From: Onishia taeanensis
Lineage (GTDB): Bacteria > Pseudomonadota > Gammaproteobacteria > Pseudomonadales > Halomonadaceae
DNA: 64,000 nucleotides
Assembly (NCBI RefSeq): GCF_013349955.1
Contig: NZ_JABVXC010000006.1
Span: 118,811 to 182,810 of the forward strand
Direction of reading: 5' to 3'
This document shows positions 34,529-42,540 of this stretch, one piece after another. Below the pieces are notes generated by a model. It had not been told where the DNA came from, did no database searches, and was given only the letters and a program-made list of their open reading frames with translations. Both the position numbers and the translations under genes were made by a program. How positions within the stretch are numbered: position 1 is the first letter of the stretch; each line of letters starts with the position of its first letter.

Positions 34529-35470
34529 ATGACCGCCGACCTCGATCACGATGCTCTACAGGCACTGCTCGACCGCCTCAGCACGGACGCCCCCCGCTGC
34601 TTCAACGAGGGCAAGGTCGCCGACTATATTCCTGCCCTCGGCGAGGTCGACCCGGATCACTTCGGCATCGCCGTCTGTCATGTCGACGGCCGGGTACAGG
34701 TCGCAGGTGACGCCCACACGCGCTTCTCGATCCAGTCGATCGTCAAAGTACATGCGCTGGTACTGGCCATGCAGCGCCTGGCCCCAGAGGAGATCTGGTC
34801 GCGGGTCGGCCGCGAGCCCTCAGGCCAGGCCTTCAACTCGATGGTGCAGCTCGAGGTCGAACGGGGCGTGCCGCGCAACCCCTTTATCAACGCCGGTGCG
34901 CTGTTGGTCACCGATCTGCTGGTATCGCGCATCGTGTCGACCCAGTACACCCTGCGCGAGCATCTGCGGCGGCTTTCGGGCAGCGACGACGTCGGCTTCG
35001 ACGAACGGGTCGCCCGCTCGGAGATGGATCACAAGGCCCGCAACGCGGCGCTGGCCTATCTGATGAAGGCCTACGGCAACCTGCATGCCGATGTCGAGAC
35101 GGTGCTCGACACCTACTTCCATGGCTGCTCGGTGGCCATGAACTGCGTGGAAATGGCCCGCAGCGTGGCCTTCCTGGCCAACCGAGGTGTCAATCCACTG
35201 GACGGCAGCCGGGTGGTCTCACCGGTAGAGACGCGCCAGCTCAATGCCCTGCTGCTGACTTGCGGTCTCTATGATGCCGCTGGCGACTTCGCCTGGCGGG
35301 TCGGACTGCCCGGCAAGAGCGGTGTGGGCGGCGGCATCATCGCCATTCTGCCCGGGCGCATGAGCATCTGCGTATGGTCACCGCGCCTGGACGGCTACGG
35401 CAACTCGATTGCTGGCCGCCATGCCCTCGAGGGCCTGGTCGAAGGCATCGACTTCTCGCCGCTAGGCTGA
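34529..35470 (+). CDS. glsA: Glutaminase
   Basis: 313-residue serine-dependent glutaminase (L-glutamine to glutamate and ammonia) of the beta-lactamase-like fold. Catalytic S70-x-x-K73 in SIQSIVK, plus conserved NPFINAGALLV, YGNLHADVETVLDTYF and the C-terminal GKSGVGGGIIAILPG. Length as usual for the family. Its 3' end overlaps by 9 bases the convergent LysR-type gene. ATG preceded by a weak purine stretch (ATGGAGCCC). Confidence 0.93.
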   Translation: MTADLDHDALQALLDRLSTDAPRCFNEGKVADYIPALGEVDPDHFGIAVCHVDGRVQVAGDAHTRFSIQSIVKVHALVLAMQRLAPEEIWSRVGREPSGQAFNSMVQLEVERGVPRNPFINAGALLVTDLLVSRIVSTQYTLREHLRRLSGSDDVGFDERVARSEMDHKARNAALAYLMKAYGNLHADVETVLDTYFHGCSVAMNCVEMARSVAFLANRGVNPLDGSRVVSPVETRQLNALLLTCGLYDAAGDFAWRVGLPGKSGVGGGIIAILPGRMSICVWSPRLDGYGNSIAGRHALEGLVEGIDFSPLG

Positions 35471-36346
35471 TGGCGCGCTGACTAGCCGGGCCTTGAGCCG
35501 TTCGACGGCACGCTGGGCCCGCGCCGACAGCGGCCACTCGGCCCGGTGCAGGAGCCACAGGGTATCGACCACGCCAGGCGCCCCCTCGACGACGCGGATC
35601 GTTTCGGGATGCGGGTAGGCCTCCCGGGCGAAGCGCGGCAGCACGCTGAAGCCTAGCCCTCGGGCCACCGGCTCGAGAATCAGGCCGATCTGGTTGGTGA
35701 AGCCGTGACGGGGCAGACGCCCAACGCCTGGGTTGCCGGGAAAGCGCCGGCTCAACAGCCGGGTGGCCATGTCATGGCCATCGGGGTGGTCGATGAAGCC
35801 GAGCCCGACCAGATCATCCCAGCCTGCGACCTCGGCGCCCGCCGGCACCACCAGCTCCAGCGCCTCCTTGGCAAACAGCGACACCGCCAGACGCGGGTCC
35901 TCCGGGCGCTGGGTGGCGAGCCCCAGTTCCGCGCGATTATCCAACACGGCGTCGATGACCTCGGCAGTGGGAGCGAAGCGATGGCGAATGGCGAGCCCCG
36001 GCGCCTCGTGCTGCAGCGCCAACAGATGGGGATAGATGGCCAGACCGATACTGCCCGGGGTGATCAGGGATAGCTCGCCCTGACTGGCATCATCACCGGC
36101 CAGACGCTGCCGGAGGCGCTGGTCGGCGGCCTGCATTTCCCGCTGATAGTCGAGCAGGGCATGCCCTGCCGGGGTCAGTTCCAGACTGCGCGGCTGGCGC
36201 AGCAGCAGCGGCCCGAGCCGGGCCTCCAGGTGCTTGATGTGCTGGCTGACCGCGGCCTGGGTCAGGTCCAGGCGCTCGGCGGCGCGGGTGAAGTTGCCAA
36301 GCTCCACCAGCGCCTCGAAGGTGCGCAACCACTGGGGCTGAAGCAT
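35462..36346 (-). CDS. LysR-family transcriptional regulator
   Basis: About 294 residues. N-terminal winged helix-turn-helix (FTRAAERLDLTQAAVSQHIKHLE) and periplasmic-binding-like effector domain. The start is taken at ATG 36346, which has AAGAG 6 bases upstream; ATG 36352 is also possible. Divergent from the VOC gene, with two inverted repeats between, so it may regulate itself and that gene. Effector unknown. Confidence 0.88.
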   Translation of the reverse strand: MLQPQWLRTFEALVELGNFTRAAERLDLTQAAVSQHIKHLEARLGPLLLRQPRSLELTPAGHALLDYQREMQAADQRLRQRLAGDDASQGELSLITPGSIGLAIYPHLLALQHEAPGLAIRHRFAPTAEVIDAVLDNRAELGLATQRPEDPRLAVSLFAKEALELVVPAGAEVAGWDDLVGLGFIDHPDGHDMATRLLSRRFPGNPGVGRLPRHGFTNQIGLILEPVARGLGFSVLPRFAREAYPHPETIRVVEGAPGVVDTLWLLHRAEWPLSARAQRAVERLKARLVSAPSA

Positions 36347-36392
36347 AAGCATCTCTTATCGTGATCATAATCGCATGGTGGTTCTGATTATG
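36345..36392. promoter_or_regulatory. Two inverted repeats in the LysR/VOC divergent region
   Basis: First, ATAAG-n5-CTTAT at 36345-36359, of T-n11-A type, covering the LysR start codon. Second, CATAATC-n13-GATTATG at 36366-36392. Both are suitable LysR-type operators controlling the divergent genes; the assignment is by position and symmetry only. Confidence 0.5.
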
Positions 36393-36446
36393 GCGGTAGA
36401 GGCCTAGCATGCAAGGCGTTCACTCAACACAACAGGAGCGCCAGCC

Positions 36447-36950
36447 ATGAGCCAAGTCTACCCTCGCACCTTTTCCCACATCGGTATCTCGGTTCCCGAC
36501 GTCGAGGCCGCCCTTAAGTTCTACACCGAGGTACTCGGCTGGTACGTGATCATGGAGCCCACCACTATCGTTGAAGACGACTCCGCCATCGGCGTGATGT
36601 GCACAGACGTCTTCGGCCCAGGCTGGGGCTCGTTTCGCATCGCCCACATGTCCACCGGCGACCGGGTCGGGGTCGAACTTTTTGAGTTCAAGGGCCAGGA
36701 AAACCCGGAGAACAACTTCGAGTACTGGAAGACTGGGGTCTTCCACTTCTGTGTCCAGGACCCGGACGTGGAAGGTCTCGCCGAGCGCATCGTCGCCGCC
36801 GGCGGCAAGCAGCGCATGCCGGTACGCGAGTACTTTCCGGGGGAGAAACCGTTCCGCATGGTCTACATGGAAGACCCGTTCGGCAATATCCTCGAGATCT
36901 ACAGCCACAGCTACGAGCTGACCTATGCCGCAGGGGCCTACGCTTCCTGA
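36447..36950 (+). CDS. VOC-family (glyoxalase/dioxygenase-like) protein
   Basis: 167-residue vicinal-oxygen-chelate protein with two beta-alpha-beta-beta-beta modules: FSHIGISVPDVEAALKFYTE (first metal His) and FHFCVQDPDVEGLAERIVA, ending PFGNILEIYSHSYE (metal Glu). Such proteins act as glyoxalases, dioxygenases or epimerases; the reaction is not readable here. An AACAGGAGCGCCAGCC leader carries the AGGAG site. Followed by a bidirectional terminator. Confidence 0.85.
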   Translation: MSQVYPRTFSHIGISVPDVEAALKFYTEVLGWYVIMEPTTIVEDDSAIGVMCTDVFGPGWGSFRIAHMSTGDRVGVELFEFKGQENPENNFEYWKTGVFHFCVQDPDVEGLAERIVAAGGKQRMPVREYFPGEKPFRMVYMEDPFGNILEIYSHSYELTYAAGAYAS

Positions 36951-37047
36951 GCCGGGCCAAGCCAACGGGCTGACCGTGGCTGAAGGGCGGCCGACCAGGG
37001 CCCGCCCACGCAAAAGGCCCACTCCTGAAAAAGGCGGCCCATAAAAG

Positions 37048-37073
37048 AAGGCCCGCTTAAAGAAGCGGGCCTT
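37048..37073. terminator. Bidirectional terminator between VOC and AhpD-like genes
   Basis: 11-bp perfect stem aaggcccgctt / aagcgggcctt with a 4-base loop, followed by TCTTGTT on the plus strand and by TCTTTTAT on the minus strand. It serves the two convergent genes. Confidence 0.85.
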
Positions 37074-37117
37074 TCTTGTTCCTGATCCAGAGCGTTACGT
37101 TTTCGCCCAGGCGCAGA

Positions 37118-37672
37118 TCAGCTCACCTTGTGCCATTCGAAGGCCTTGAAAGGCTGGTCGACCGGCGTCTCGGCCAGGTGGTTGGTGTAGTTGCTCATCA
37201 CCTTCTGGGCGAGGCCCAGCACCACTTCCAGCACCTGGCGCTGGGTGTAGCCGGCGGCCAGGAAGTCATTGACCGCGGAGGCATCGACTTCACCACGATT
37301 GCGCACCATGGCCAGGGTAAAGACCCGCAGAGCCTCGAGCTTGTCGGTGGGCAGCGGCGTCTCGTTGCGCAGGGCCTCGGTGATGGCATCGTCGACCTTC
37401 ATGGACTTGGCGATGGCGGTATGGGCCGGTACGCAATAGTGGCACTCATGCTCGACGTTGATGGTCTGCCAGACCACGGTCAGCTCGTCGGCATCGAAGC
37501 TCGAGTCGATAAACAGCTGATGTAGCTGCTGATAGCCCTCGAGCAGGCCCGGCGCCTCGGCCATCACCGCGTGCAGATTGGGGATCATGCCGAAGGCATT
37601 GAAGGAGTTCTCGAGCAGCGGCTGGCTTTCCGCGGGGGCCGTGGTCTTGTCATGCAGGGTATAGGAACTCAT
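37118..37672 (-). CDS. Carboxymuconolactone decarboxylase/AhpD-like protein
   Basis: 184-residue all-helical AhpD-fold protein with the redox-type motif E-C-H-Y-C-V-P-A-H (CxxC plus distal His), as in alkylhydroperoxidase-like members. No thioredoxin-type partner is adjacent. It is divergent from a TetR-type regulator; the intergenic region contains three copies of one palindrome, so it is very likely that regulator's target. May act in peroxide or electrophile defence (inference). Confidence 0.88.
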   Translation of the reverse strand: MSSYTLHDKTTAPAESQPLLENSFNAFGMIPNLHAVMAEAPGLLEGYQQLHQLFIDSSFDADELTVVWQTINVEHECHYCVPAHTAIAKSMKVDDAITEALRNETPLPTDKLEALRVFTLAMVRNRGEVDASAVNDFLAAGYTQRQVLEVVLGLAQKVMSNYTNHLAETPVDQPFKAFEWHKVS

Positions 37673-37730
37673 GTATTACCTCGTTGCCTTGGGTCACGAA
37701 TCGATGGAGCAAATAAGCGCCGAGCTCATT

Positions 37731-37838
37731 TTTGAGCGATCACTCAAATCAAGGCATGGCACTACCTGCCGTAGATGTGCCCTCAGGCTAACTGGCCTTG
37801 AGTGATCACTCAAGTTAAAATTTGAGCGCTCACTCAAG
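37731..37838. promoter_or_regulatory. Three copies of a TetR-type palindromic operator
   Basis: 18-bp sites at 37731-37748, 37797-37814 and 37821-37838 share the form TTGAGyGmTCACTCAA. The middle one, cttgagtgatcactcaag, is a perfect palindrome. They lie between the divergent AhpD-like and TetR-type genes; the first is about 59 bases from the former start and the last 37 bases from the latter. This indicates autoregulation plus control of the AhpD-like gene. Confidence 0.85.
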
Positions 37839-37874
37839 ATTCATCCGGCCGTCTCACGGTCGAAAGGACGCTTC

Positions 37875-38495
37875 ATGCCACGCCAGACTCGCCACGACCG
37901 CCAGCATTCCCTGGATCAGGCCCTTGCCCTGTTCTGGCGTAAGGGCTATCACGCCGCCTCGCTCAAGGACCTCGAAGGCGCCCTCGACATGCGCCCAGGC
38001 AGCATCTATGCGAGTTTCGGCAGCAAGGAGCGGCTGTTTGGCGAGGTGCTCGCGCGCTATGGCCGCCAGGGACTGGTGGAGCTCGAGCGCACGCTGGCCG
38101 CCAATCCCTCGCCGCTGGGCGGTCTGGCCGACTACCTGCGCGCCCTCGGCGGGCTTCGTGACACGCCACGGCCCTGCCATGCCTGCCTACTGGTGAAGAC
38201 GCTGCTGGAACTCGGAGCACAGGACGCCAACGCCCGTCTCGCCCAAGAGCTGCTGGACGCCATGGAGGCACGATTCACCCAAGCCTTTAAGGCCGCCCGC
38301 GAAGCCGGCGAACTGAACGAGCACAAGGCGAACGATCATTCAGCCCAGCAGCCGGCCCGCCTGGCGCGACGCTACCAGACGATGGTCATGGGCCTGCGTG
38401 CCCACGCCGAGCGGCCGATCAGCGCCGCCGAGCTCCATGAGCTTGCCGACGACCTCGCTGACGACCTGCTCAGCCTCTGCGCTCGCCGTCATTGA
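37875..38495 (+). CDS. TetR-family transcriptional regulator
   Basis: 206-residue repressor. N-terminal helix-turn-helix (ALALFWRKGYHAASLKDLEGALDM; SIYASFGSKERLFGEVL) and a C-terminal ligand domain. Two Cys close together (RPCHACLLVKTL), as in the AcuR/NemR-like 'TetR C-terminal' group, could sense electrophiles. AAAGGACGCTTC precedes the ATG. Three palindromes just upstream and the divergent AhpD-like gene define its probable regulon. Confidence 0.88.
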   Translation: MPRQTRHDRQHSLDQALALFWRKGYHAASLKDLEGALDMRPGSIYASFGSKERLFGEVLARYGRQGLVELERTLAANPSPLGGLADYLRALGGLRDTPRPCHACLLVKTLLELGAQDANARLAQELLDAMEARFTQAFKAAREAGELNEHKANDHSAQQPARLARRYQTMVMGLRAHAERPISAAELHELADDLADDLLSLCARRH

Positions 38496-38546
38496 ATGAG
38501 CCTAACCTATCGCTCTACTCAGCCTCCGGACACGCTGGACGCGAGA

Positions 38547-39602
38547 TCATTGACTTTCCCCATCGGCCTGACGTTCAAGCCTGTGTCCCCGCAGCGCCGT
38601 GGCACGGGGCGGCTCACCGAAGCGCTGCCGGTAAGCTCTCGAGAAATGGGCCTGATGCGAAAAGCCAGCCGCATAGGCCGCCTCGGTCACGCTGGAATAG
38701 CTATCGGCGAGGATGCGCTGGGCGAGGTCCAGGCGCATGCCGAGATAGCACTGTTTGAGGGTCTCACCGAAGTGGGCGGCGAACTGGCGCGTCAATTGAC
38801 GCTGAGACTGGCCCGCCAGCCGACAGATCTCAGGAATGTCCAGCGCCTGCGCCAGGTTTGCCTCCATTACCGCCAGGGCGCGCACCACGCTGCGCGGCAG
38901 CGACGGATCACCGCGGCGCTCGCGGCTCGCCGCAATGCCCTCGCCTCGCTGGTAGCCGATCTGTCGCCCCACGGCATCGGCCAGTGACGGCCCATAGCGC
39001 CGCTCGACCCATGACAGCATCAGGTCGATGCCGGCCGCGCCCCCCGATCCCGTGAGACGGTCATACTCCCATTCGTAGAGCGCCGAGCTTGCCGCAAGCT
39101 CGGGAAACTCCTGACGAAAGGCCGGCACACTCTCCCAGTGCATGGCCACCCGATAGCCATTCAGCACCCCGGCCCGGGCCAGAATGAAGGGCGCCGTGTC
39201 GAGCCCTCCCAGCCAGGCCCCATGGGCCGCGAGCCGCCTCAGCACCGCCCGATCCTCGGCCTCGACGGTGGCTTCCGGCTCATAGGAGGCCACCACCATC
39301 AAACGACTCTCCGAGGCCAGGTGATCTCGCCGAGCATCCTGGCACAAGCTATCGAGCCGCCCATCCACATCGATACGCACGCCGTTGCTGGCCACCACCG
39401 CCTGCCCGTCAGAGGACAGCAGCCGCCAGGCGAAGAGGTCACGACCGAACCGGTTGGCGACCCGCAGGGGCTCGAGCAGACAGAACAGCGTCAGCATCGA
39501 GAACTTGGGCACCAGCCACACATTAAGGGTGAGCTCAGCATCATCAGGTGCCAGCAACGGGGGCGAATCGGGCCTTACATAGGGCCAAGTGCTATCGGGC
39601 AT
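38547..39602 (-). CDS. GATase1/AraC regulator beside tmp module 2
   Basis: 351 residues. GATase1-like N-terminal domain (LNVWLVPKFSMLTLFCLLEPLRVANRF) and C-terminal AraC helix-turn-helix (EICRLAGQSQRQLTRQF; AAGFSHQAHFSRAYRQRF). It is the paralogue of the regulator at 14840-15844; both start with PRP/VRPDSPPLL just after the N-terminus. Divergent from the second tmpA by 122 bases. Likely senses a quaternary-ammonium phosphonate or its product (inference). Confidence 0.85.
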   Translation of the reverse strand: MPDSTWPYVRPDSPPLLAPDDAELTLNVWLVPKFSMLTLFCLLEPLRVANRFGRDLFAWRLLSSDGQAVVASNGVRIDVDGRLDSLCQDARRDHLASESRLMVVASYEPEATVEAEDRAVLRRLAAHGAWLGGLDTAPFILARAGVLNGYRVAMHWESVPAFRQEFPELAASSALYEWEYDRLTGSGGAAGIDLMLSWVERRYGPSLADAVGRQIGYQRGEGIAASRERRGDPSLPRSVVRALAVMEANLAQALDIPEICRLAGQSQRQLTRQFAAHFGETLKQCYLGMRLDLAQRILADSYSSVTEAAYAAGFSHQAHFSRAYRQRFGEPPRATALRGHRLERQADGESQ

Positions 39603-39636
39603 GGGGCCATTTATATCATGAATAAGGCGAAAAAAA

Positions 39637-39669
39637 TCAAATAGCCGTCGTCAGCCGGCGTTAGGGTAA
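39637..39669 (+). promoter_or_regulatory. Conserved promoter-like element before tmpA (module 2)
   Basis: TCAAAT at 39637 and TAGGGTAA at 39662-39669, matching the pair at 15881-15912 in order, spacing and distance to the divergent regulator start. Functional meaning (sigma-70-type promoter or activator site) is inferred. Confidence 0.4.
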
Positions 39670-39724
39670 GGCTCTCGCTCTCAAGCAACGGGGCCAGTGG
39701 GCCCACAACGGAGAACCCAGTGTC

Positions 39725-40855
39725 ATGAGCATCAGCGGTCACCTCAGCCAGTCAGCCGACGGTCAGCAGCTTCACCTCCACTACGACGGGAAGGATCTCG
39801 AGTTGGACGCGCTGTGGCTGCGAGAGCGCGCCCCTGATGCCGACACGCTCGACCCACAGACAGGCCAGCGCCTGATCGAGGCCGCCGACTTGCCGCTGGA
39901 CCTAGCGATCCTTACAGCCACCGCCGAAGGCGACCGGCTCGACATTCGTTTCAGCGACGGTCACCAAAGCTGCTTTTCTCTCACGACCCTGAACGAAGAA
40001 GTTACGCCCAGCGACGAATTCGCCGAGCGGCGTCTGTGGGATTCACGCTTGAGTGATATCCCCCACAGCGCTTTTTCTGCAGCGGTAAACGATGACGGTG
40101 CCTTGCTCGAGCTGCTGGAAAACCTACATCGCTTCGGCTTCGTGCGGGTAGATGGGGTGCCTGACGAAGCGGAAGGCATGCAGACTCTGATGGCGCGTAT
40201 CGGCCCGCTGCGGCGGACCAACTGGGGCGGCGTCGCCGACGTCAAATCGGTCGCCAATGCCTATGACCTGACCATGACCCAGCGCGGGCTCGAACCCCAT
40301 ACCGATAACCCGTATCGCGATCCCATCCCGGGATTTGTCTGGCTGCACTGCCTGGCCAATGCCGCTGGCGGCGGGGATAACACCCTGGTCGACGGTTTCA
40401 GCGCGGCGCAGCGCCTGCGCGAGGAAGACCCGGAGGCCTTCGCCTGCCTGACCCGCGTGACGCCGGAGTTTTGCTATCACGACGAGACCACTCGCCTCGA
40501 AAGCGAAGGCCCGCTGATCGAGCTCGACGGCCAGGACCACCTGATGCGAGTACGCTTCTCGAACCGTACCGAGCGCGTCTCGGCCAGGCCGGGCGCGGAA
40601 CTGCGCCGCTATTACGCCGCGCGCCAGGCCTTCTACCGGCTGATCACGTCCGAAGACCTGACCCTGAACATCAAGCTCGAAGCCGGCCAGATGCTGATCA
40701 TGGACAACTACCGCCTGCTCCACGGGCGCACGTCTTTCCATCTGGAAAACGGCGTCCGTCACATGCGCCAGGGCTACGTCGACCAGGACAGCACCGCGAG
40801 CCGTCGCCTGGTGCTGCGTGACCAGCTGTCCACATCGCGAGGAGCCACTGCATGA
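39725..40855 (+). CDS. tmpA: 2-trimethylaminoethylphosphonate dioxygenase, copy 2
   Basis: 376-residue paralogue of the protein at 16049. Fe ligands H192-T-D194 (HTDNPYRDP) and H333 (YRLLHGRTSF). The N-terminal DUF971-like domain again lacks Cys (WLRERAPDADTLDP). The central region from NWGG through the Fe motif is nearly identical to copy 1, whereas residues 55-115 and the C-terminus differ, so the two are diverged paralogues, not a recent duplication. Overlaps tmpB by 4 bases. GGAG lies upstream of the ATG. Confidence 0.77.
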   Translation: MSISGHLSQSADGQQLHLHYDGKDLELDALWLRERAPDADTLDPQTGQRLIEAADLPLDLAILTATAEGDRLDIRFSDGHQSCFSLTTLNEEVTPSDEFAERRLWDSRLSDIPHSAFSAAVNDDGALLELLENLHRFGFVRVDGVPDEAEGMQTLMARIGPLRRTNWGGVADVKSVANAYDLTMTQRGLEPHTDNPYRDPIPGFVWLHCLANAAGGGDNTLVDGFSAAQRLREEDPEAFACLTRVTPEFCYHDETTRLESEGPLIELDGQDHLMRVRFSNRTERVSARPGAELRRYYAARQAFYRLITSEDLTLNIKLEAGQMLIMDNYRLLHGRTSFHLENGVRHMRQGYVDQDSTASRRLVLRDQLSTSRGATA

Positions 40856-41454
40856 GCCATACCGCCGACCACTCAGCCACGATGGCTCAAGCCCGCTTTC
40901 GGCGCTTCGATGAGAGCCGTCGCGAGGAATGGGCCCTGATCGATTCACACTTCAGGGCCTATCAGGCCGATGCCAGCCGCCGGGTGCTTGTGCACCTGGA
41001 ACGCCTGCGTGGCGACCACCATGGCTACCCGGTGGACCGCTTTGAACACTGCCTGCAGACCGCGACCCGCGCCCTGCGGGCCGGCGCCGACGAGGAAATG
41101 GTGGTCTGTGCCCTGCTGCATGACATCGGCGACGACCTGTCGCCGGCCAATCATGCCGAGATCGCGGCCGGCATCCTCGAACCGTTCATCGACCCGCTGA
41201 ACACCTGGATGATTCGCCACCACGAGCTCTTCCAGGGCTATCACTATCGCCACTTCTTCGGGCTCGACCCACACGCCCGCGACGCCTACCGCGACCACCC
41301 GGCGTTCGAGCGCACCGTGCGCTTCTGTGACGAGTGGGATCAGACCAGTTTCGATAAGGACTACGACACCCTGCCACTCGATGCCTTCGTGCCGATGGTC
41401 GAGCGCGTGCTGGCCCGGACGCCCTTCGATGGCCTGCCCGAACTGGTGGATTAA
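40852..41454 (+). CDS. tmpB: HD-domain mixed-valent di-iron oxygenase, copy 2
   Basis: 200-residue HD-domain oxygenase, paralogue of the product of 17197-17784. Metal motif complete: RFEHCLQ, LLHDIGDDL, NHAEIAAG, IRHHELFQGYHY and RFCDEWD. Expected to convert hydroxylated TMAEP into glycine betaine and phosphate. The stop codon region is duplicated as a short imperfect repeat (tggtggattaa, twice, 41444-41467). An N-terminal extension of about 10 residues relative to copy 1. Confidence 0.77.
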   Translation: MSHTADHSATMAQARFRRFDESRREEWALIDSHFRAYQADASRRVLVHLERLRGDHHGYPVDRFEHCLQTATRALRAGADEEMVVCALLHDIGDDLSPANHAEIAAGILEPFIDPLNTWMIRHHELFQGYHYRHFFGLDPHARDAYRDHPAFERTVRFCDEWDQTSFDKDYDTLPLDAFVPMVERVLARTPFDGLPELVD

Positions 41455-41589
41455 TTGGTGGATTAACGGGTGGATCCCCAGACGCGCATAACCTCCAACC
41501 CGGTCTTGCGAGGCCAGGGCCGGCTTCGCAAAACCGATGACACCGTGACCGCCAGCCGGCGGCCGGCCAACCGAAAAGGACTCAACGAT

Positions 41590-42540
41590 ATGAAAATGTT
41601 CCGATTGACCGCCCTCAGCCTGACCCTGCTAGCAGGGCTTAGCCTGGCCGGACAGGCCCTGGCCGCCGCCGGCGACCGTGACGACACCCTGCGGATCGTC
41701 GTGCCGCCCTGGCCCGGTGTCACCGTCAAGAGCGAGATGCTCTCCCAGCTCATCGAGCCGCTGGGGTATACCGCCGACAAGCAGGAACTCAGCTCGACGG
41801 TGGCTTATCAGACGCTCGGAACCAACGAGAGCGATGTCTTCCTGGCCGGCTGGATGCCGTCTCAGACCACCATCTACGACGCCGCCATGGCCAAGGGCAA
41901 CATCGTCGATCTGGGCAGCAATATCAGCGGCGCACGCATGGGCTTCGCCGTACCGGGCTATGTCTATGAGGCCGGTATCACCAGCGCCGAGCAGCTGGCG
42001 GACCCTGAAGTCGCCGAGCGTTTCGGTTATACCGTCTACAGCATCGAGAGCGGCTCCAACGTGACCGACATGCTGAACAGCGCCATTGAGGCCAACACCT
42101 ACGGCCTCGGCGACTGGGAAGGCATGTCCTCCTCGACGCCCGGCATGCTCAGCGAAGTCGACGCCGCAGCGAGAGACGAGCGCTGGATCGTGTTCTATGG
42201 CTGGACGCCGCACTGGATGGTGCCCGAATACGACAGCCGCATCCTCGACGACCCGGAAAGCGTCTACGGCGCCAATAACGGCCGCAACGACGTCAAGACC
42301 ATCGTTTCCAAGGCCTACAGCGATGCCAACCCCAACATGCGCCGGCTGCTCGATCAGTTTGCGTTCTCCGCCGACGACCAAAGCGACTTCATCCGCGAAT
42401 ACAGCCTGAAAGAACGTGAACTGGAAGCCGTGGCCCATGACTGGCTGGTCGCACATCCCGAGAAGGTGGCCGAGTTCCTCGAAGGCGTGACGACGCGCGA
42501 CGGCAAGCCCGCCCTACCCGCCGTGGAGGCCAGCCTGTAA
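41590..42540 (+). CDS. Glycine-betaine-type ABC substrate-binding protein, tmp module 2
   Basis: 316-residue OpuAC/ProX-type periplasmic protein. Signal peptide (LSLTLLAGLSLAGQALA-A). The same Trp loops as its paralogue are present: VVPPWPG, FLAGWMP and FYGWTPHWMVPEYD. Long stretches match the protein of 18136-19080. ATG 41590 is chosen as the start of the signal peptide, with AAAAGGACTCAACGAT upstream. No cognate permease or ATPase gene is near. Its stop overlaps the aldolase start by one base. Confidence 0.82.
   Translation: MKMFRLTALSLTLLAGLSLAGQALAAAGDRDDTLRIVVPPWPGVTVKSEMLSQLIEPLGYTADKQELSSTVAYQTLGTNESDVFLAGWMPSQTTIYDAAMAKGNIVDLGSNISGARMGFAVPGYVYEAGITSAEQLADPEVAERFGYTVYSIESGSNVTDMLNSAIEANTYGLGDWEGMSSSTPGMLSEVDAAARDERWIVFYGWTPHWMVPEYDSRILDDPESVYGANNGRNDVKTIVSKAYSDANPNMRRLLDQFAFSADDQSDFIREYSLKERELEAVAHDWLVAHPEKVAEFLEGVTTRDGKPALPAVEASL

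Noticed and set aside
41444..41475. Short repeat of tggtggattaa at the end of tmpB copy 2
   Set aside because: Two to three imperfect copies around a stop codon are easily explained by slippage and change nothing in the protein.
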